Made by a program: the position numbers and the translations under genes
Shown here: in pieces, positions 22,013 through 31,500 of the stretch
How positions within the stretch are numbered: the first letter of the stretch is position 1
How the letters are laid out: each line of letters starts with the position of its first letter
DNA from: JBDLRH01 sp039800165
Lineage (GTDB): Bacteria > Pseudomonadota > Gammaproteobacteria > Burkholderiales > Burkholderiaceae_C
DNA length: 35,527 nucleotides
NCBI GenBank assembly: GCA_039800165.1
Contig: JBDLRH010000095.1
Coordinates: 1-35,527, forward strand
Direction of reading: 5' to 3'
The notes under the pieces: generated by a model
What the model saw: only the letters and a program-made list of their open reading frames with translations
Told to the model about the DNA's origin: nothing
The model's database searches: none

Positions 22013-22104
22013 GTTGCGTCTGGGGGTGCCTGCGTGCGTCCCGGGTCCGGATACATCGCCGTCACGCTGTCACCAGGTCGTCTTCGCCCCCGCTGCCTCG
22101 CTGC

Positions 22105-23502
22105 ATGAGCCTGCAGATCCACAACACCCTGTCGCGTCGCCTCGAGCCCTTCGAGCCGCTGGAGCCAGGCCATGTGCGCATGTATGTATGCGGGATCACG
22201 GTGTACGACCTGTGCCATGTGGGCCACGCACGCTCGGCCATCGCGTTTGACGTGGTGCAGCGCTGGCTGAAGGCGCGCGGCTGGCGCGTGACCTTCGTGC
22301 GCAACATCACCGACATCGATGACAAGATCATCCGCCGTGCGCTGGAGAACGGCGAGCCGATCGCCGCGCTGACGCAGCGCATGATTGACGAGATGTACCG
22401 CGACTTCGACGCGCTGGACATCGAGCGGCCGCAGCACGACCCGCGCGCGACCGACTACGTGCCGCAGATGCTCGACATCGTGCGCATGCTGCAAGACAAG
22501 GGCCTGGCCTACCGCACCGACAGCGGCGACGTGAACTATGCGGTGCGCAAGTTTGCGGGCTACGGCAAGTTGTCTGGCAAGTCGCTGGACGAGCTGCACG
22601 CCGGCGAGCGGGTGGCGGTGCTGGACGGCAAGGACGATCCGCTGGACTTCGTGCTCTGGAAGGCGGCCAAGCCCACCGAGCCCGATGACGCCAAGTGGCC
22701 CAGCGACTATGGCGCCGGGCGGCCGGGATGGCACATCGAATGCTCGGCCATGAGCTGTGCGCTGCTGGGCAAGACCTTCGACATCCACGGCGGTGGTGCC
22801 GACCTGCAGTTCCCGCACCACGAAAACGAGATCGCGCAAAGCGAGGGCGCGCACGGCCAGCCGCTGGCGCGCTTCTGGATGCACAACGGCTTCGTCAACA
22901 TCGACAACGAGAAGATGTCGAAGTCGCTCGGCAACTTCTTCACCATCCGCGACGTGCTGCAGAAGTTTGATGCACAGACGCTGCGCTTCTTTGTCGTGCG
23001 TACGCACTACCGCAGCCCGCTGAACTACAGCGATGCGCACCTGGACGACGCGCGCGGGGCCCTCAGGCGCCTGTACACCGCACTCGATGGCGTGCGCAAT
23101 GCGCTGCCTGCAACCCCGGTCGCCGTCGACTGGAGTGATCCGTTTGCGCGGCGCTTTGCGGCGGCCATGGACAACGACTTCGCCACGCCCGAGGCGGTGG
23201 CGGTGCTGTTCGACCTGGCGGCGGAAGTCAACCGCACGCGCGACGCTGCCAAGGCGGTGCTGCTGCGATCGCTCGGCGGTGTGCTGGGCCTGCTGCAGGA
23301 CGACCCGCGCGCCTGGCTTCAGGGCGGCGCGGGTGGCGACGCCGCCCAGGGTGCCGAAATCGACGCACTGATTGCCGCGCGCGCCCAGGCCAAGCGCGAG
23401 AAGAACTTTGCCGAGGCCGACCGCATTCGCCAGGACCTGCTGGCGCGCGGCATCGTGCTCAAGGATTCCCCGACCGGTACCACCTGGGAGGTGGCGGCAT
23501 GA
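22105..23502 (+). CDS. cysS: cysteinyl-tRNA synthetase
   Basis: A 465-residue class I synthetase. It starts MSLQIHNTLSRRLEPFEPLE; MYVCGITVYD carries zinc ligand Cys29, HVGHARS (38-44) is the HIGH motif, HGGGADLQFPHHENEIAQSE carries further zinc ligands, and KMSKS is at 270-274. It charges tRNA-Cys in the cytoplasm. The open frame extends far upstream but only as antisense to the TPR gene, so ATG 22105 is the start. It overlaps the following glycosylase gene by 4 bp (ATGA). Confidence 0.98.
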   Translation: MSLQIHNTLSRRLEPFEPLEPGHVRMYVCGITVYDLCHVGHARSAIAFDVVQRWLKARGWRVTFVRNITDIDDKIIRRALENGEPIAALTQRMIDEMYRDFDALDIERPQHDPRATDYVPQMLDIVRMLQDKGLAYRTDSGDVNYAVRKFAGYGKLSGKSLDELHAGERVAVLDGKDDPLDFVLWKAAKPTEPDDAKWPSDYGAGRPGWHIECSAMSCALLGKTFDIHGGGADLQFPHHENEIAQSEGAHGQPLARFWMHNGFVNIDNEKMSKSLGNFFTIRDVLQKFDAQTLRFFVVRTHYRSPLNYSDAHLDDARGALRRLYTALDGVRNALPATPVAVDWSDPFARRFAAAMDNDFATPEAVAVLFDLAAEVNRTRDAAKAVLLRSLGGVLGLLQDDPRAWLQGGAGGDAAQGAEIDALIAARAQAKREKNFAEADRIRQDLLARGIVLKDSPTGTTWEVAA

Positions 23503-24158
23503 CCCGCAGCAGCATGCGCAGCAAGGCCGCGGTGAGCGTCACCACGCCCGGCTACTGGGCCGAGGCCTGCACCCATCTTGCCAAGCGCGACCGCGTGATG
23601 CGCCGGCTGATCCCGCAGTTCGGCAGTGCCTGCCTCGAGTCGCGCGGCGATGCGTTCGTGACGCTGGCCCGCAGCATCGTCGGGCAGCAGATCTCGGTGA
23701 AGGCGGCGCAGACGGTGTGGGACCGCTTTTCTGCGCTCACGCGGCGCCTGACGCCGGCCACCGTGCTCAAGCTCAAGGTCGACGCCATGCGCGAAGCCGG
23801 CCTGTCGGCGCGCAAGGTGGAGTACCTGGTGGACCTGGCGCTGCACTTCGACTCAGGCCGTGTGCGCGCCACCGAGTGGCAGGCGATGGATGACGAAGCC
23901 ATCATCGACGAGCTGGTCGGCATCCGCGGCATTGGCCGCTGGACGGCGGAGATGTTCCTCATCTTCCACCTGATGCGGCCCAATGTGCTGCCGCTGGACG
24001 ATGTGGGGCTGCTCAACGGCATCAGCCGCAACTATTTTTCGGGCGACCCGGTCAGCCGCAGCGACGCGCGCGAAGTGGCCGCCGCCTGGGACCCGTACTG
24101 CAGCGTGGCCACTTGGTATATTTGGCGCTCGCTGGACCCGGTGCCGGTGGCGTACTGA
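23499..24158 (+). CDS. alkA: DNA-3-methyladenine glycosylase, AlkA-type (HhH-GPD)
   Basis: A 219-residue helix-hairpin-helix glycosylase. LARSIVGQQISVKAAQTVWD (57-76) is the typical HhH-GPD entry. LVGIRGIGRWTAEMFLIFHL (139-158) is the hairpin, and VLPLDDVGL holds the catalytic Asp (167 or 168). It lacks the N-terminal domain of E. coli AlkA and the FeS cluster Cys of Nth/MutY, so it resembles the short Mag-type enzymes that remove alkylated purines. It is translationally coupled to cysS, an unexpected partner. The 65-bp gap to accA contains accA's ribosome site. Confidence 0.92.
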   Translation: MTRSSMRSKAAVSVTTPGYWAEACTHLAKRDRVMRRLIPQFGSACLESRGDAFVTLARSIVGQQISVKAAQTVWDRFSALTRRLTPATVLKLKVDAMREAGLSARKVEYLVDLALHFDSGRVRATEWQAMDDEAIIDELVGIRGIGRWTAEMFLIFHLMRPNVLPLDDVGLLNGISRNYFSGDPVSRSDAREVAAAWDPYCSVATWYIWRSLDPVPVAY

Positions 24159-24223
24159 GTGACGCGTCACCCCGGCGGCTCGCCGAGCCCGCCTGACGCC
24201 GGCCCAACCGAAGGAGTCGCACC

Positions 24224-25201
24224 TTGGCGAAAAAGACGTTTCTGGACTTCGAGCAACCCATCGCGGAGCTGGAAGCCAAGATCGAGGAACTGCGCTACGT
24301 GCAGACCGAGTCTGCGGTCGATATCTCCGAAGAGATCGAGCAGCTGGGCAAAAAGAGCCAGCAGCTGACCAAGGACATCTACAGCGACCTCAACCCCTGG
24401 CAGATCACCAAGATCGCGCGACACCCCGAGCGCCCGTACACGCTGGACTACGTGGGCGAGATCTTCACCGACTTCGTTGAACTGCACGGCGACCGCCACT
24501 TCTCGGACGACCAGAGCATCGTGGGTGGCCTGGCACGCTTCAACGGCAACCCCTGCATGGTGCTGGGCCACCAGAAGGGCCGCGACACCAAGGAGCGCGC
24601 GCTGCGCAACTTCGGCATGAGCAAGCCCGAGGGTTACCGCAAGGCGCTGCGGCTGATGAAGACCGCAGAGAAGTTCAAGCTGCCGGTGTTCACGTTTGTC
24701 GACACGCCCGGCGCCTACCCCGGCATCGACGCCGAGGAGCGCGGCCAGTCCGAAGCGATCGGCCGCAACATCTTCGAGATGGCCCAGCTGGAGGTGCCGA
24801 TCATCACCACCATCATCGGCGAGGGCGGCTCGGGCGGGGCACTGGCCATCAGCGTGGCCGACCAGGTGCTGATGCTGCAGTACTCGGTGTATTCGGTGAT
24901 CAGCCCGGAAGGCTGCGCATCCATCCTGTGGAAGACCGCCGAGCGCGCACAGGACGCCGCCGAGGCGCTGGGCATCACCGCGCACCGCCTGAAGGCCCTG
25001 GGCCTGGTGGACAAGATCGTCAACGAGCCGGTGGGCGGCGCGCACCGCGACCCCAAGCAGATGGCCGCCTTTCTGAAGCGCGCGCTCAACGACGCGTGGC
25101 GTCAGGTCACCGACATGAAGCCGCGCGAACTGCTCGAGCGGCGCTACGAGCGGCTGCAGGGCTATGGCCGCTTCACCGACACCAAGGCCGAGACCCGCTG
25201 A
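24224..25201 (+). CDS. accA: acetyl-CoA carboxylase carboxyltransferase subunit alpha
   Basis: A 325-residue protein with start TTG 24224, set by AAGGAG 8 nt before it and the standard beginning MAKKTFLDFEQPIAELEAKI. The crotonase-fold carboxyltransferase region includes FVDTPGAYPGIDAEERGQSE and IGEGGSGGALAISVADQVLM, the oxyanion-binding glycines. With AccD it transfers the carboxyl group from biotin to acetyl-CoA, giving malonyl-CoA for fatty acid synthesis. The C-terminal codons overlap the start of tilS by 38 bp. accA-tilS adjacency is frequent in proteobacteria. Confidence 0.98.
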   Translation: MAKKTFLDFEQPIAELEAKIEELRYVQTESAVDISEEIEQLGKKSQQLTKDIYSDLNPWQITKIARHPERPYTLDYVGEIFTDFVELHGDRHFSDDQSIVGGLARFNGNPCMVLGHQKGRDTKERALRNFGMSKPEGYRKALRLMKTAEKFKLPVFTFVDTPGAYPGIDAEERGQSEAIGRNIFEMAQLEVPIITTIIGEGGSGGALAISVADQVLMLQYSVYSVISPEGCASILWKTAERAQDAAEALGITAHRLKALGLVDKIVNEPVGGAHRDPKQMAAFLKRALNDAWRQVTDMKPRELLERRYERLQGYGRFTDTKAETR

Positions 25202-26198
25202 GCCGGGCCTCGCCCCCATCCCGTACGGGCAGCCATCCGGCGCACCGGCCGAAGGCGCCGATGCCCTTGCGCTTGCGCTGAACGCGTGGGCGCCGAGCCC
25301 GCCGCTGGCGGTGGCCTGCAGTGGCGGTGCCGACTCGATGGCCTTGCTGCATGGCTGCGCCGCGCGCTGGCCCGGGCAGGTGATGGCGATTCATGTGCAT
25401 CATGGGCTGCAAGCCGCCGCTGATGACTTTGCGCGGCATGTGCAAGCGGCCTGCAGCGCGCTGGGTGTGCGGCTGGAGTGCGTGCATGTGGATGCGCGCC
25501 ACGCCAGCGGCGAAAGCCCGGAAGACGCCGCACGCCGCGCACGCTACCTGGGCCTGGCGGACGCCGCGCAACGCATCGGCGCGCGCGAGGTGCTGCTGGC
25601 CCAGCATGCGGACGATCAGGCCGAGACCTTGCTGATCGCCCTCAGCCGCGGCGCCGGCCTGCCGGGGCTGGCGGCCATGCCCGCGCGCTTTGAGCGCAAC
25701 GGCGTGGCCTTTGGCCGACCGCTGCTGGGGGTGCGTTCGGCCGCGCTGCGTGCGTGGCTGGCTGCGCGCCGCATCGGCTGGATCGACGATCCGACCAACG
25801 CCGATGCGGCCTACACCCGCAACCGCATCCGCGCGCAGGTGCTGCCGGCGCTTCAGGCGGCGCTGCCCGGTTTTGTGGCGATGGCTTCGCGCAGTGCGGG
25901 CCATGCGGCGCAGGCACAGGGCCTGCTTGATGAACTGGCGCAACTGGACTTGCAGGCCTGTGGCCAGCCACCGGCGATTGCCGTCTTGCAGGCGCTCAGT
26001 GCTGCGCGGCAGGCCAACGCCATCCGCGCCTGGCTGCGCGATGCGCACGGCACCGTGCCCAGCACCGCGCAGATGGATGAACTGCTGGCCCAGGTCGCCG
26101 CGTGCCGCACCCGGGGCCACCGCATCGAGATCAAGGCGGGCAGCGGCAGCGTGCAGCGCGCGGGTGAGCGACTGCAGTTCTGCCCGGGCAGCCGCTGA
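25164..26198 (+). CDS. tilS: tRNA(Ile)-lysidine synthase
   Basis: A 344-residue N-type ATP pyrophosphatase. The PP-loop is VACSGGADSMALLHG (SGGADS at 53-58). The family segments HVHHGLQAAADDFARHV, AARRARYLGLADAA, LLAQHADDQAETLLI and WIDDPTNADAAYTRNRIR follow. It attaches lysine to C34 of tRNA-Ile(CAU), changing its codon from AUG to AUA. It is shorter than the 432-residue E. coli protein and lacks the extra C-terminal domain. ATG 25164 lies inside accA in another frame; no alternative start exists close before the PP-loop, so the 38-bp overlap seems real. Confidence 0.95.
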   Translation: MAASPTPRPRPAEPGLAPIPYGQPSGAPAEGADALALALNAWAPSPPLAVACSGGADSMALLHGCAARWPGQVMAIHVHHGLQAAADDFARHVQAACSALGVRLECVHVDARHASGESPEDAARRARYLGLADAAQRIGAREVLLAQHADDQAETLLIALSRGAGLPGLAAMPARFERNGVAFGRPLLGVRSAALRAWLAARRIGWIDDPTNADAAYTRNRIRAQVLPALQAALPGFVAMASRSAGHAAQAQGLLDELAQLDLQACGQPPAIAVLQALSAARQANAIRAWLRDAHGTVPSTAQMDELLAQVAACRTRGHRIEIKAGSGSVQRAGERLQFCPGSR

Positions 26199-26222
26199 TG
26201 CGGCGGCGCAGCATGCCCCCGA

Positions 26223-26228
26223 TATAAT
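26223..26228 (+). promoter_or_regulatory. lysC: perfect -10 box for the aspartate kinase gene
   Basis: TATAAT lies 25 bp after the tilS stop and 49 bp before the lysC start, in a GC-rich setting where such a match is rare by chance. No good -35 hexamer is seen 16-18 bp upstream. It suggests lysC has its own promoter. The leader (about 42 nt) is too short for a lysine riboswitch. Confidence 0.55.
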
Positions 26229-26276
26229 CGAGGGCTTTGCGCCGCGCTGCGCGCAGCCCTGAATTCTCATCCTGCC

Positions 26277-27548
26277 ATGGCATTGATCGTTCACAAGTAC
26301 GGCGGCACGTCGATGGGCTCGACCGAGCGCATCCGCAACGTCGCCAAGCGCGTGGCCAAGTGGGCCCGTGCCGGCCACCAGATGGTGGTCGTTCCCAGCG
26401 CGATGAGCGGCGAAACCAACCGCCTGCTTGGGCTGGCCAAGGAACTCGCCCCCGCGCAGCAAGACAGTGCCTACGCCCGCGAACTCGACATGCTGGCTGC
26501 CACCGGCGAGCAGGCCTCGAGCGCGCTGCTGGCGATTGCGCTGCAGGCAGAAGGCCTGCCCTCGGTCAGCTACGCCGGCTGGCAGGTGCCGATCAAGACC
26601 AACAGCGCCTACACCAAGGCCCGCATCGAAAGCATCGACGACGCGCGCATCCGCGCCGATCTGGCCGCCGGCAAGGTGGTCATCGTCACCGGCTTTCAGG
26701 GCGTGGACGAGGCCGGCCACATCACGACGCTCGGCCGCGGTGGCAGCGACACCTCGGCGGTGGCGGTGGCCGCGGCGATGAAGGCCGACGAGTGCCTGAT
26801 CTACACCGACGTGGACGGCGTGTACACCACCGACCCGCGCGTGGTGCCCGAAGCGCGGCGCCTGCACACGGTCAGCTTCGAGGAAATGCTCGAGATGGCC
26901 TCGATGGGCTCCAAGGTGCTGCAGATCCGATCGGTGGAATTTGCGGGCAAGTACCGCGTGCCGCTGCGCGTGCTGAGCAGCTTCACGCCCTGGGACATTG
27001 CGCTGGCCGAAGAGGCCAAGTCCGGCACGCTGATCACTTTCGAGGAAGACGAACAAATGGAACAAGCCGTCGTTTCCGGCATCGCGTTCAACCGCGACGA
27101 AGCCAAGATCTCCATCCTGGGTGTGCCCGACAAGCCGGGCATCGCCTACCAGATCCTCGGCGCGGTGGCCGATGCCAACGTCGAGGTCGACGTCATCATC
27201 CAGAACATCTCCAAGGACGGCAAGACCGACTTCAGCTTCACGGTGCACCGCAACGACTACGCCAAGACCATGGACCTGCTCAAGGCCAAGGTGATGCCGT
27301 CGCTGGGCACCGACCGCGTGGAGGGCGACACCCGCATCTGCAAGGTCAGCATCGTAGGCATCGGCATGCGCAGCCATGTGGGCATCGCCAGCAAGATGTT
27401 CCGCGCGCTCAGCGAAGAGGGCATCAACATCCAGATGATCAGCACCAGCGAGATCAAGACCTCGGTGGTGATCGACGAGAAGTACATGGAACTGGCGGTG
27501 CGTGCGCTGCACCGCGCGTTCGAGCTCGACCAGCCGGCCACAGTCTGA
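26277..27548 (+). CDS. lysC: aspartate kinase
   Basis: A 423-residue monofunctional aspartokinase. The N-terminal amino-acid kinase domain has VHKYGGTSMGSTERIRNVA (from residue 5), GFQGVDEAGHITTLGRGGSD and YTDVDGVYTTDPR. Two ACT domains follow from about residue 265 (ISILGVPDKPGIAYQILGAV and KVSIVGIGMRSHVGIASKMF) and should bind lysine and/or threonine for feedback control. It phosphorylates aspartate, opening synthesis of lysine, threonine, methionine and diaminopimelate. In this family an internal start often yields a separate regulatory beta subunit; Met codons near 27058 (EQMEQAVVSGI) are candidates. Confidence 0.97.
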   Translation: MALIVHKYGGTSMGSTERIRNVAKRVAKWARAGHQMVVVPSAMSGETNRLLGLAKELAPAQQDSAYARELDMLAATGEQASSALLAIALQAEGLPSVSYAGWQVPIKTNSAYTKARIESIDDARIRADLAAGKVVIVTGFQGVDEAGHITTLGRGGSDTSAVAVAAAMKADECLIYTDVDGVYTTDPRVVPEARRLHTVSFEEMLEMASMGSKVLQIRSVEFAGKYRVPLRVLSSFTPWDIALAEEAKSGTLITFEEDEQMEQAVVSGIAFNRDEAKISILGVPDKPGIAYQILGAVADANVEVDVIIQNISKDGKTDFSFTVHRNDYAKTMDLLKAKVMPSLGTDRVEGDTRICKVSIVGIGMRSHVGIASKMFRALSEEGINIQMISTSEIKTSVVIDEKYMELAVRALHRAFELDQPATV

Positions 27549-27607
27549 TCGACCGCTGACGCTGCCGGCGCCGTGCAGGGGCTTGCGCCCCGCGCAGGCG
27601 CGTGGGG

Positions 27608-27613
27608 CATAAT
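27608..27613 (+). promoter_or_regulatory. -10 element for tRNA-Ser
   Basis: CATAAT lies 10 bp before the mature tRNA 5' end. TTGCGC at 27583-27588 could be a -35, with a long 19-bp spacer. Distance to the tRNA is as expected for a tRNA promoter. Confidence 0.5.
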
Positions 27614-27623
27614 CGCGACACCC

Positions 27624-27716
27624 GGAAACGTGACCGAGAGGCCGAAGGTGCTCCCCTGCTAAGGGAGTATGCGGTGTAGAGCCGCATCGAGGGTTCGAAT
27701 CCCTCCGTTTCCGCCA
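27624..27716 (+). tRNA. tRNA-Ser, anticodon GCT
   Basis: A 93-nt tRNA with encoded CCA. The acceptor stem GGAAACG / CGTTTCC is perfect, with discriminator G. The anticodon stem CTCCC / GGGAG surrounds CTGCTAA, anticodon GCT (reads AGC and AGU). A long variable arm (TGCGGTGTAGAGCCGCA) is as expected for a type II tRNA, and the T-arm has GGTTCGAATCC. It is the last housekeeping gene before accessory DNA and a possible integration site. Confidence 0.98.
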
Positions 27717-27729
27717 GTACCCCTTCAAG

Positions 27730-27756
27730 AACGCGCCTTTCGGCGCGTTTTTTCTT
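27730..27756 (+). terminator. intrinsic terminator after tRNA-Ser
   Basis: An 8-bp stem AACGCGCC / GGCGCGTT with loop TTTC runs into a T-rich tail (TTTTTTCTTTT) 13 bp after the tRNA CCA. The next stretch (27757-27978) shows no gene I can support; it holds short open frames of low quality only. Confidence 0.93.
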
Positions 27757-27978
27757 TTACACCCATCAAAGCAGCCATCAAAAATAATTTGGTGGCGGAT
27801 TTGTTCGTGCGCGTACGGGTTACATAGCCTGCGGTCTGTTCGCGGCTACAGGATGATCGCCTGACGAGCTCGTTGATCCAAGAGGTTCTGCGCGAGAGGT
27901 CAGCTCCCGCTGACCGCAACGTGCCAGTCAACCTAGCCCACGCAGCTCGGTTGACACTCGCGTAGCTGCAACGACCGC

Positions 27979-28323
27979 TTACGCCCGTCGGCGTTTCGCA
28001 GATACTGCTTGCGGCAACCTCAGCGTCAAAAGCTCCTCGATCCGATCAGCCGTCAGCCGGCCTGGTTTGAACTGGTTGAGCTTTCCGCCGTGCAGCTCAC
28101 AGATAACGCCGAGCAGCAAACGCACCCAGTCACTGTTCAGCCGATTCGCGTGGGTGTACCGACCTGTCGTGGGCGGGCGTCCGGTGCTCTTGCCACCGTG
28201 AAATCTGCATCGCCCACCGGCGCCGAGGCCAGGTAACTTGCACGGCTGCCCAGTCTGTCGGCTGTGAGCTCCGCAGCGGGGCAGAGATGCGAGAACTTTT
28301 CGTGCTTTGTCGATCGGTTTCAT
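27979..28323 (-). CDS. HGGxSTG-motif protein (phage-associated small protein)
   Basis: A 114-residue basic protein. CGAHSRQTGQPCKLPGLGAGG and then CRFHGGKSTGRPPTTGRY give a Cys/His pattern (CxxH...C...C..HGG) followed by the HGGxSTG signature that names this family. Members are common in prophages and integrated elements in proteobacteria, often near replication or packaging genes; the function is not established. The Cys/His spacing suggests a metal site. No clear ribosome site precedes ATG 28323. It is the first gene after tRNA-Ser and marks the start of accessory DNA. Confidence 0.8.
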   Translation of the reverse strand: MKPIDKARKVLASLPRCGAHSRQTGQPCKLPGLGAGGRCRFHGGKSTGRPPTTGRYTHANRLNSDWVRLLLGVICELHGGKLNQFKPGRLTADRIEELLTLRLPQAVSAKRRRA

Positions 28324-28373
28324 GCTGCTGGAAGTGACATCACCGCCTCGATAACGCTATGCGGCCGCAGTAG

Positions 28374-28391
28374 GTGCACAACGCGGTGCAC
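28374..28391. repeat. paired GTGCAC palindromes
   Basis: Two GTGCAC hexamers (28374-28379 and 28386-28391), each itself a palindrome, are spaced 12 bp centre to centre, about one helical turn, 50 bp upstream of the HGGxSTG gene. This spacing fits a dimeric operator. The rest of 28324-28509 shows nothing else. Confidence 0.4.
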
Positions 28392-28509
28392 TTAAGCCGG
28401 TTGAGAGGTGCTGCTACCGGCATGCGCACTCACCTATGCGCCTTCGACCGCACTTTTGATCCCAGCCAGCCCTCGACCAAGGACCATGAGTGCGCGCGTA
28501 GATGTTTCG

Positions 28510-31500
28510 TCAAAGGCCCGCTGAAGGCAGATCCACACCCACCAGCGTGATGGCAGCTGTTGTGGAGTCCGGCGTGACGGCTGCGGCAATCGCCATGCCC
28601 TTGCTGATCGAGTCCTCAGGGCTGTTGTAGTTCACTCCCCACGCCAGAGCCACTTGCTTGGCCACCTCCAGCTTGTTGTACAGCAGCTTCTGCACCCAGT
28701 GGAACGGATTGGTCGGATCGCTGAACGCCGGTCCATACGCCGCATCCAGAATGTCCGACACCAGCGTGCCCTTGGTCGCACTTCCATCGCGAAGCTTCTT
28801 GGTCCAGTAGTCCTGACCCCCCTGGTCCGCCCCCTCAGGACGTCCCAGCACGTTGCGGTACACCACGTTGATGAAGTCCACATCTGTCATCCCGGCTCGG
28901 TAGCCCGTGATGTCACCGAAGAACACCCCAGCGTTGTAAAACGCCTCGGCGATGTCGTTGATCTTCTTGCCCTGGCGGTACTGACCTATCCAGTACTCCA
29001 TGCCGTCACCATCAGGCACCCGGTTGAAGAACGCCACGTACAGGTCGGCAATGCGGTTGAGGGCTGTCTCGGGGATGGTGCGCGCTGTGTCGTCCACCGT
29101 CAGGTTGAGCGTCATGTCGGCAAACTCAACACGCTCGATGTTGAGCAGCGTGTCGCTGCCGTCACGCCCGGCGGTGGTGTCGCTCACCCGCAGCTTGCCC
29201 GACTCCTGTGTAAATCGGTACTGGCTGGCTGACCCCTGAAACTTCGCCGAGTCCACGCCCGCGCCGCCATCAAAGCCCTCGTTGGCCGAAGTGCTGCGCA
29301 GCGCGTTGTTGCCGCTGTCGCCCGGCACGGGCTTGGGCTGGCCGTCGGCGATTGCGAGCACAAAGGTGTCGCTGGTGTTGTACTCGCCATCGCTGGCGCG
29401 CACGCGTACCTCCAGGCTACCGACGTCGCTGCTGCTGGGGGTGCCGCTGAAGGAGCGGGTGTTCTGGTTGAAAGTGAGCCACGAGGGCAGGTCCGAACCA
29501 TCGCCTCGGGTTGCTGTATAGCTAAGGCTGTCGCCGTCCACATCGGCAAAGCTGTTGGCTGCAACGGTGAACGCAAACGCCGATCCCGCTACCGCCGCCT
29601 GATCCGCCAGCGGCGTCGCCAGCACGGGGGTATCGTTCGTGCCAGTGACGGTGAGCGAGAACGTGGCGGTGTTGGAGTTGGCTTGGCCGTCGGTTGCCAG
29701 GTAGGTGAAGGAATCACTACCCGCAAAGTTGGCGTTGGGCCTGTAGCTGTAGCTGCCGTTCGCGTTGAGCGTCAGCGTGCCATTGGCAGGGCCAGACACC
29801 AGGCCGTAGGTCAGTGAAGAGCTGTCCACATCGGTGGCCGCAGGCACCGAGCCCGTAAACACCGCATCTTCAACGGTCATTGCGCTGCCGCTGGCAGCCA
29901 CTGGCGCGTCGTTGACGGCAGTGATGGTGATGTTCTGGGTGTAGGTGTTGGAGCCGCCCTTGCCGTCAGAGACAGTGAAGGTGAAGGCGTCAGGCCCAGC
30001 GTAGTTGGCCGCCGGGGTGTAGGTGTAGCTGCCATTGGCACCAACCGTGACGGTGCCATGCGCGCCGTCGGATAGGCGGGCGTACGTGATGGTGTCGCCA
30101 TTGGCATCAGTTGCCGCGGGCAACTGTCCGTTGAGCGGTGTGTCTTCTGCCGTGCTTGCGTTGCCGTTGGCGCCGGTGGGGGCAGCATTGGGCTGCGCGT
30201 TGACCACCAGTGCAAAAGTGTCGTTGGCCGTCAGGCTGCCATCGCTGGCCGTGACCTTGACCTGCAGGGAACCGACATCCGCGGCGCTTGGCGTGCCGCT
30301 GAAGGTGCGGGTGTTCTGGTTGAAGGTGAGCCACGAGGGCAGTGCTGAGCCATCGCCTCGGGTGGCGGCATAGCTCAGGTTTGCCGTCTCAACATCCGTG
30401 AAGGCATTCGCAGCGAAGGTGAAGTTCAGTGCCGTGCCCGCGGTGGCGCTTTGATCAGGGATGGCGTTGGCCACCACCGGTGCGTCGTTGACGGCGGTGA
30501 TGGTCAGGCTGACGGTAGCGGTGTTGGAGTTGGCCTGCCCGTCGGAGACCCGGTAGGTGAAGCTGTCGCTGCCACCGAAGTTGGCCTTCGGGGTGTAGGT
30601 GTACGAGCCGTTGGCGTTGAGAACTACCGTACCGTTGGTAGCAGCACCGACCAAGGAGTAGGTCAGCGAAGCACTGTCGACATCGGTTGCTACGGGAACA
30701 CTTGCCGATAGCTGTGTGTCCTCCGCCGTGCTGGCGCTGCCGTTAGCAACTACTGGAGCGTCGTTGACGGCGGTGACGGTGATGGTCTGGGTATAGGTGT
30801 TGGAGCCGCCCTTGCCGTCAGAGACGGTAAATGTGAAAGTATCCGTTCCAAAAAAATTCGTATTAGGTGAGTATAAAAGTGATCCATCTGTTGAAATAGC
30901 AGCTGTTCCATTGGATGGATTGGATGCTTTGGCGTAAACAATCGGATCCCCATCTATATCGGCAGAGGCCGGCAAGTATCCGACAAAGGGTTGGTCTTCT
31001 TGTATGGTTGCAACACCGTTTGATGAAGTTGGCGCTGTATTCGTTGGCTGAATGAATATTGCGGCGGGACTTACCACTTCCGAAAATCCTGCATCATCGA
31101 CGAATGAGATTATAATATCTATGTATTTTCCAGCGTCGCTTGACTTAACTATGTAGGTTGATTGTGTACCGACAGTTGTCCATGTCAAGCCGTCCCGGCT
31201 GGTAGCCCAAGCATATGTCAACAGCGACGTTGATGTCCCATCTGCATCGTAATATGTGCCGGTCAAAGATAACGTTGAACCGACTGTGGTTCCACCGGTA
31301 ATGGACGCATTAATCGTTGCTGGTGAGTTGGGGAGGGATGACTTTGTGTAATAGAGCTCGTACTCCGAAGAACTCAATCCACCCTCAACTACTGCGTAGT
31401 AGTCGCCTGAGGTGGTTACTGTAAATGAGGCGCTTCCTGCATAGCCTGTAGTGATAAGCGCGCCCGAGGCATTATAAATATATACTGAAGGAGTATATCC

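Noticed and set aside
26229..26276. Lysine riboswitch before the aspartate kinase gene
   Set aside because: Only about 42 nt separate the expected transcription start from the ATG, far too short for that aptamer.
27725..27931. Minus-strand open frame after tRNA-Ser as an integrase remnant
   Set aside because: The 68-residue translation has none of the tyrosine recombinase C-terminal residues (HxxR, Tyr), and the frame includes the tRNA terminator.
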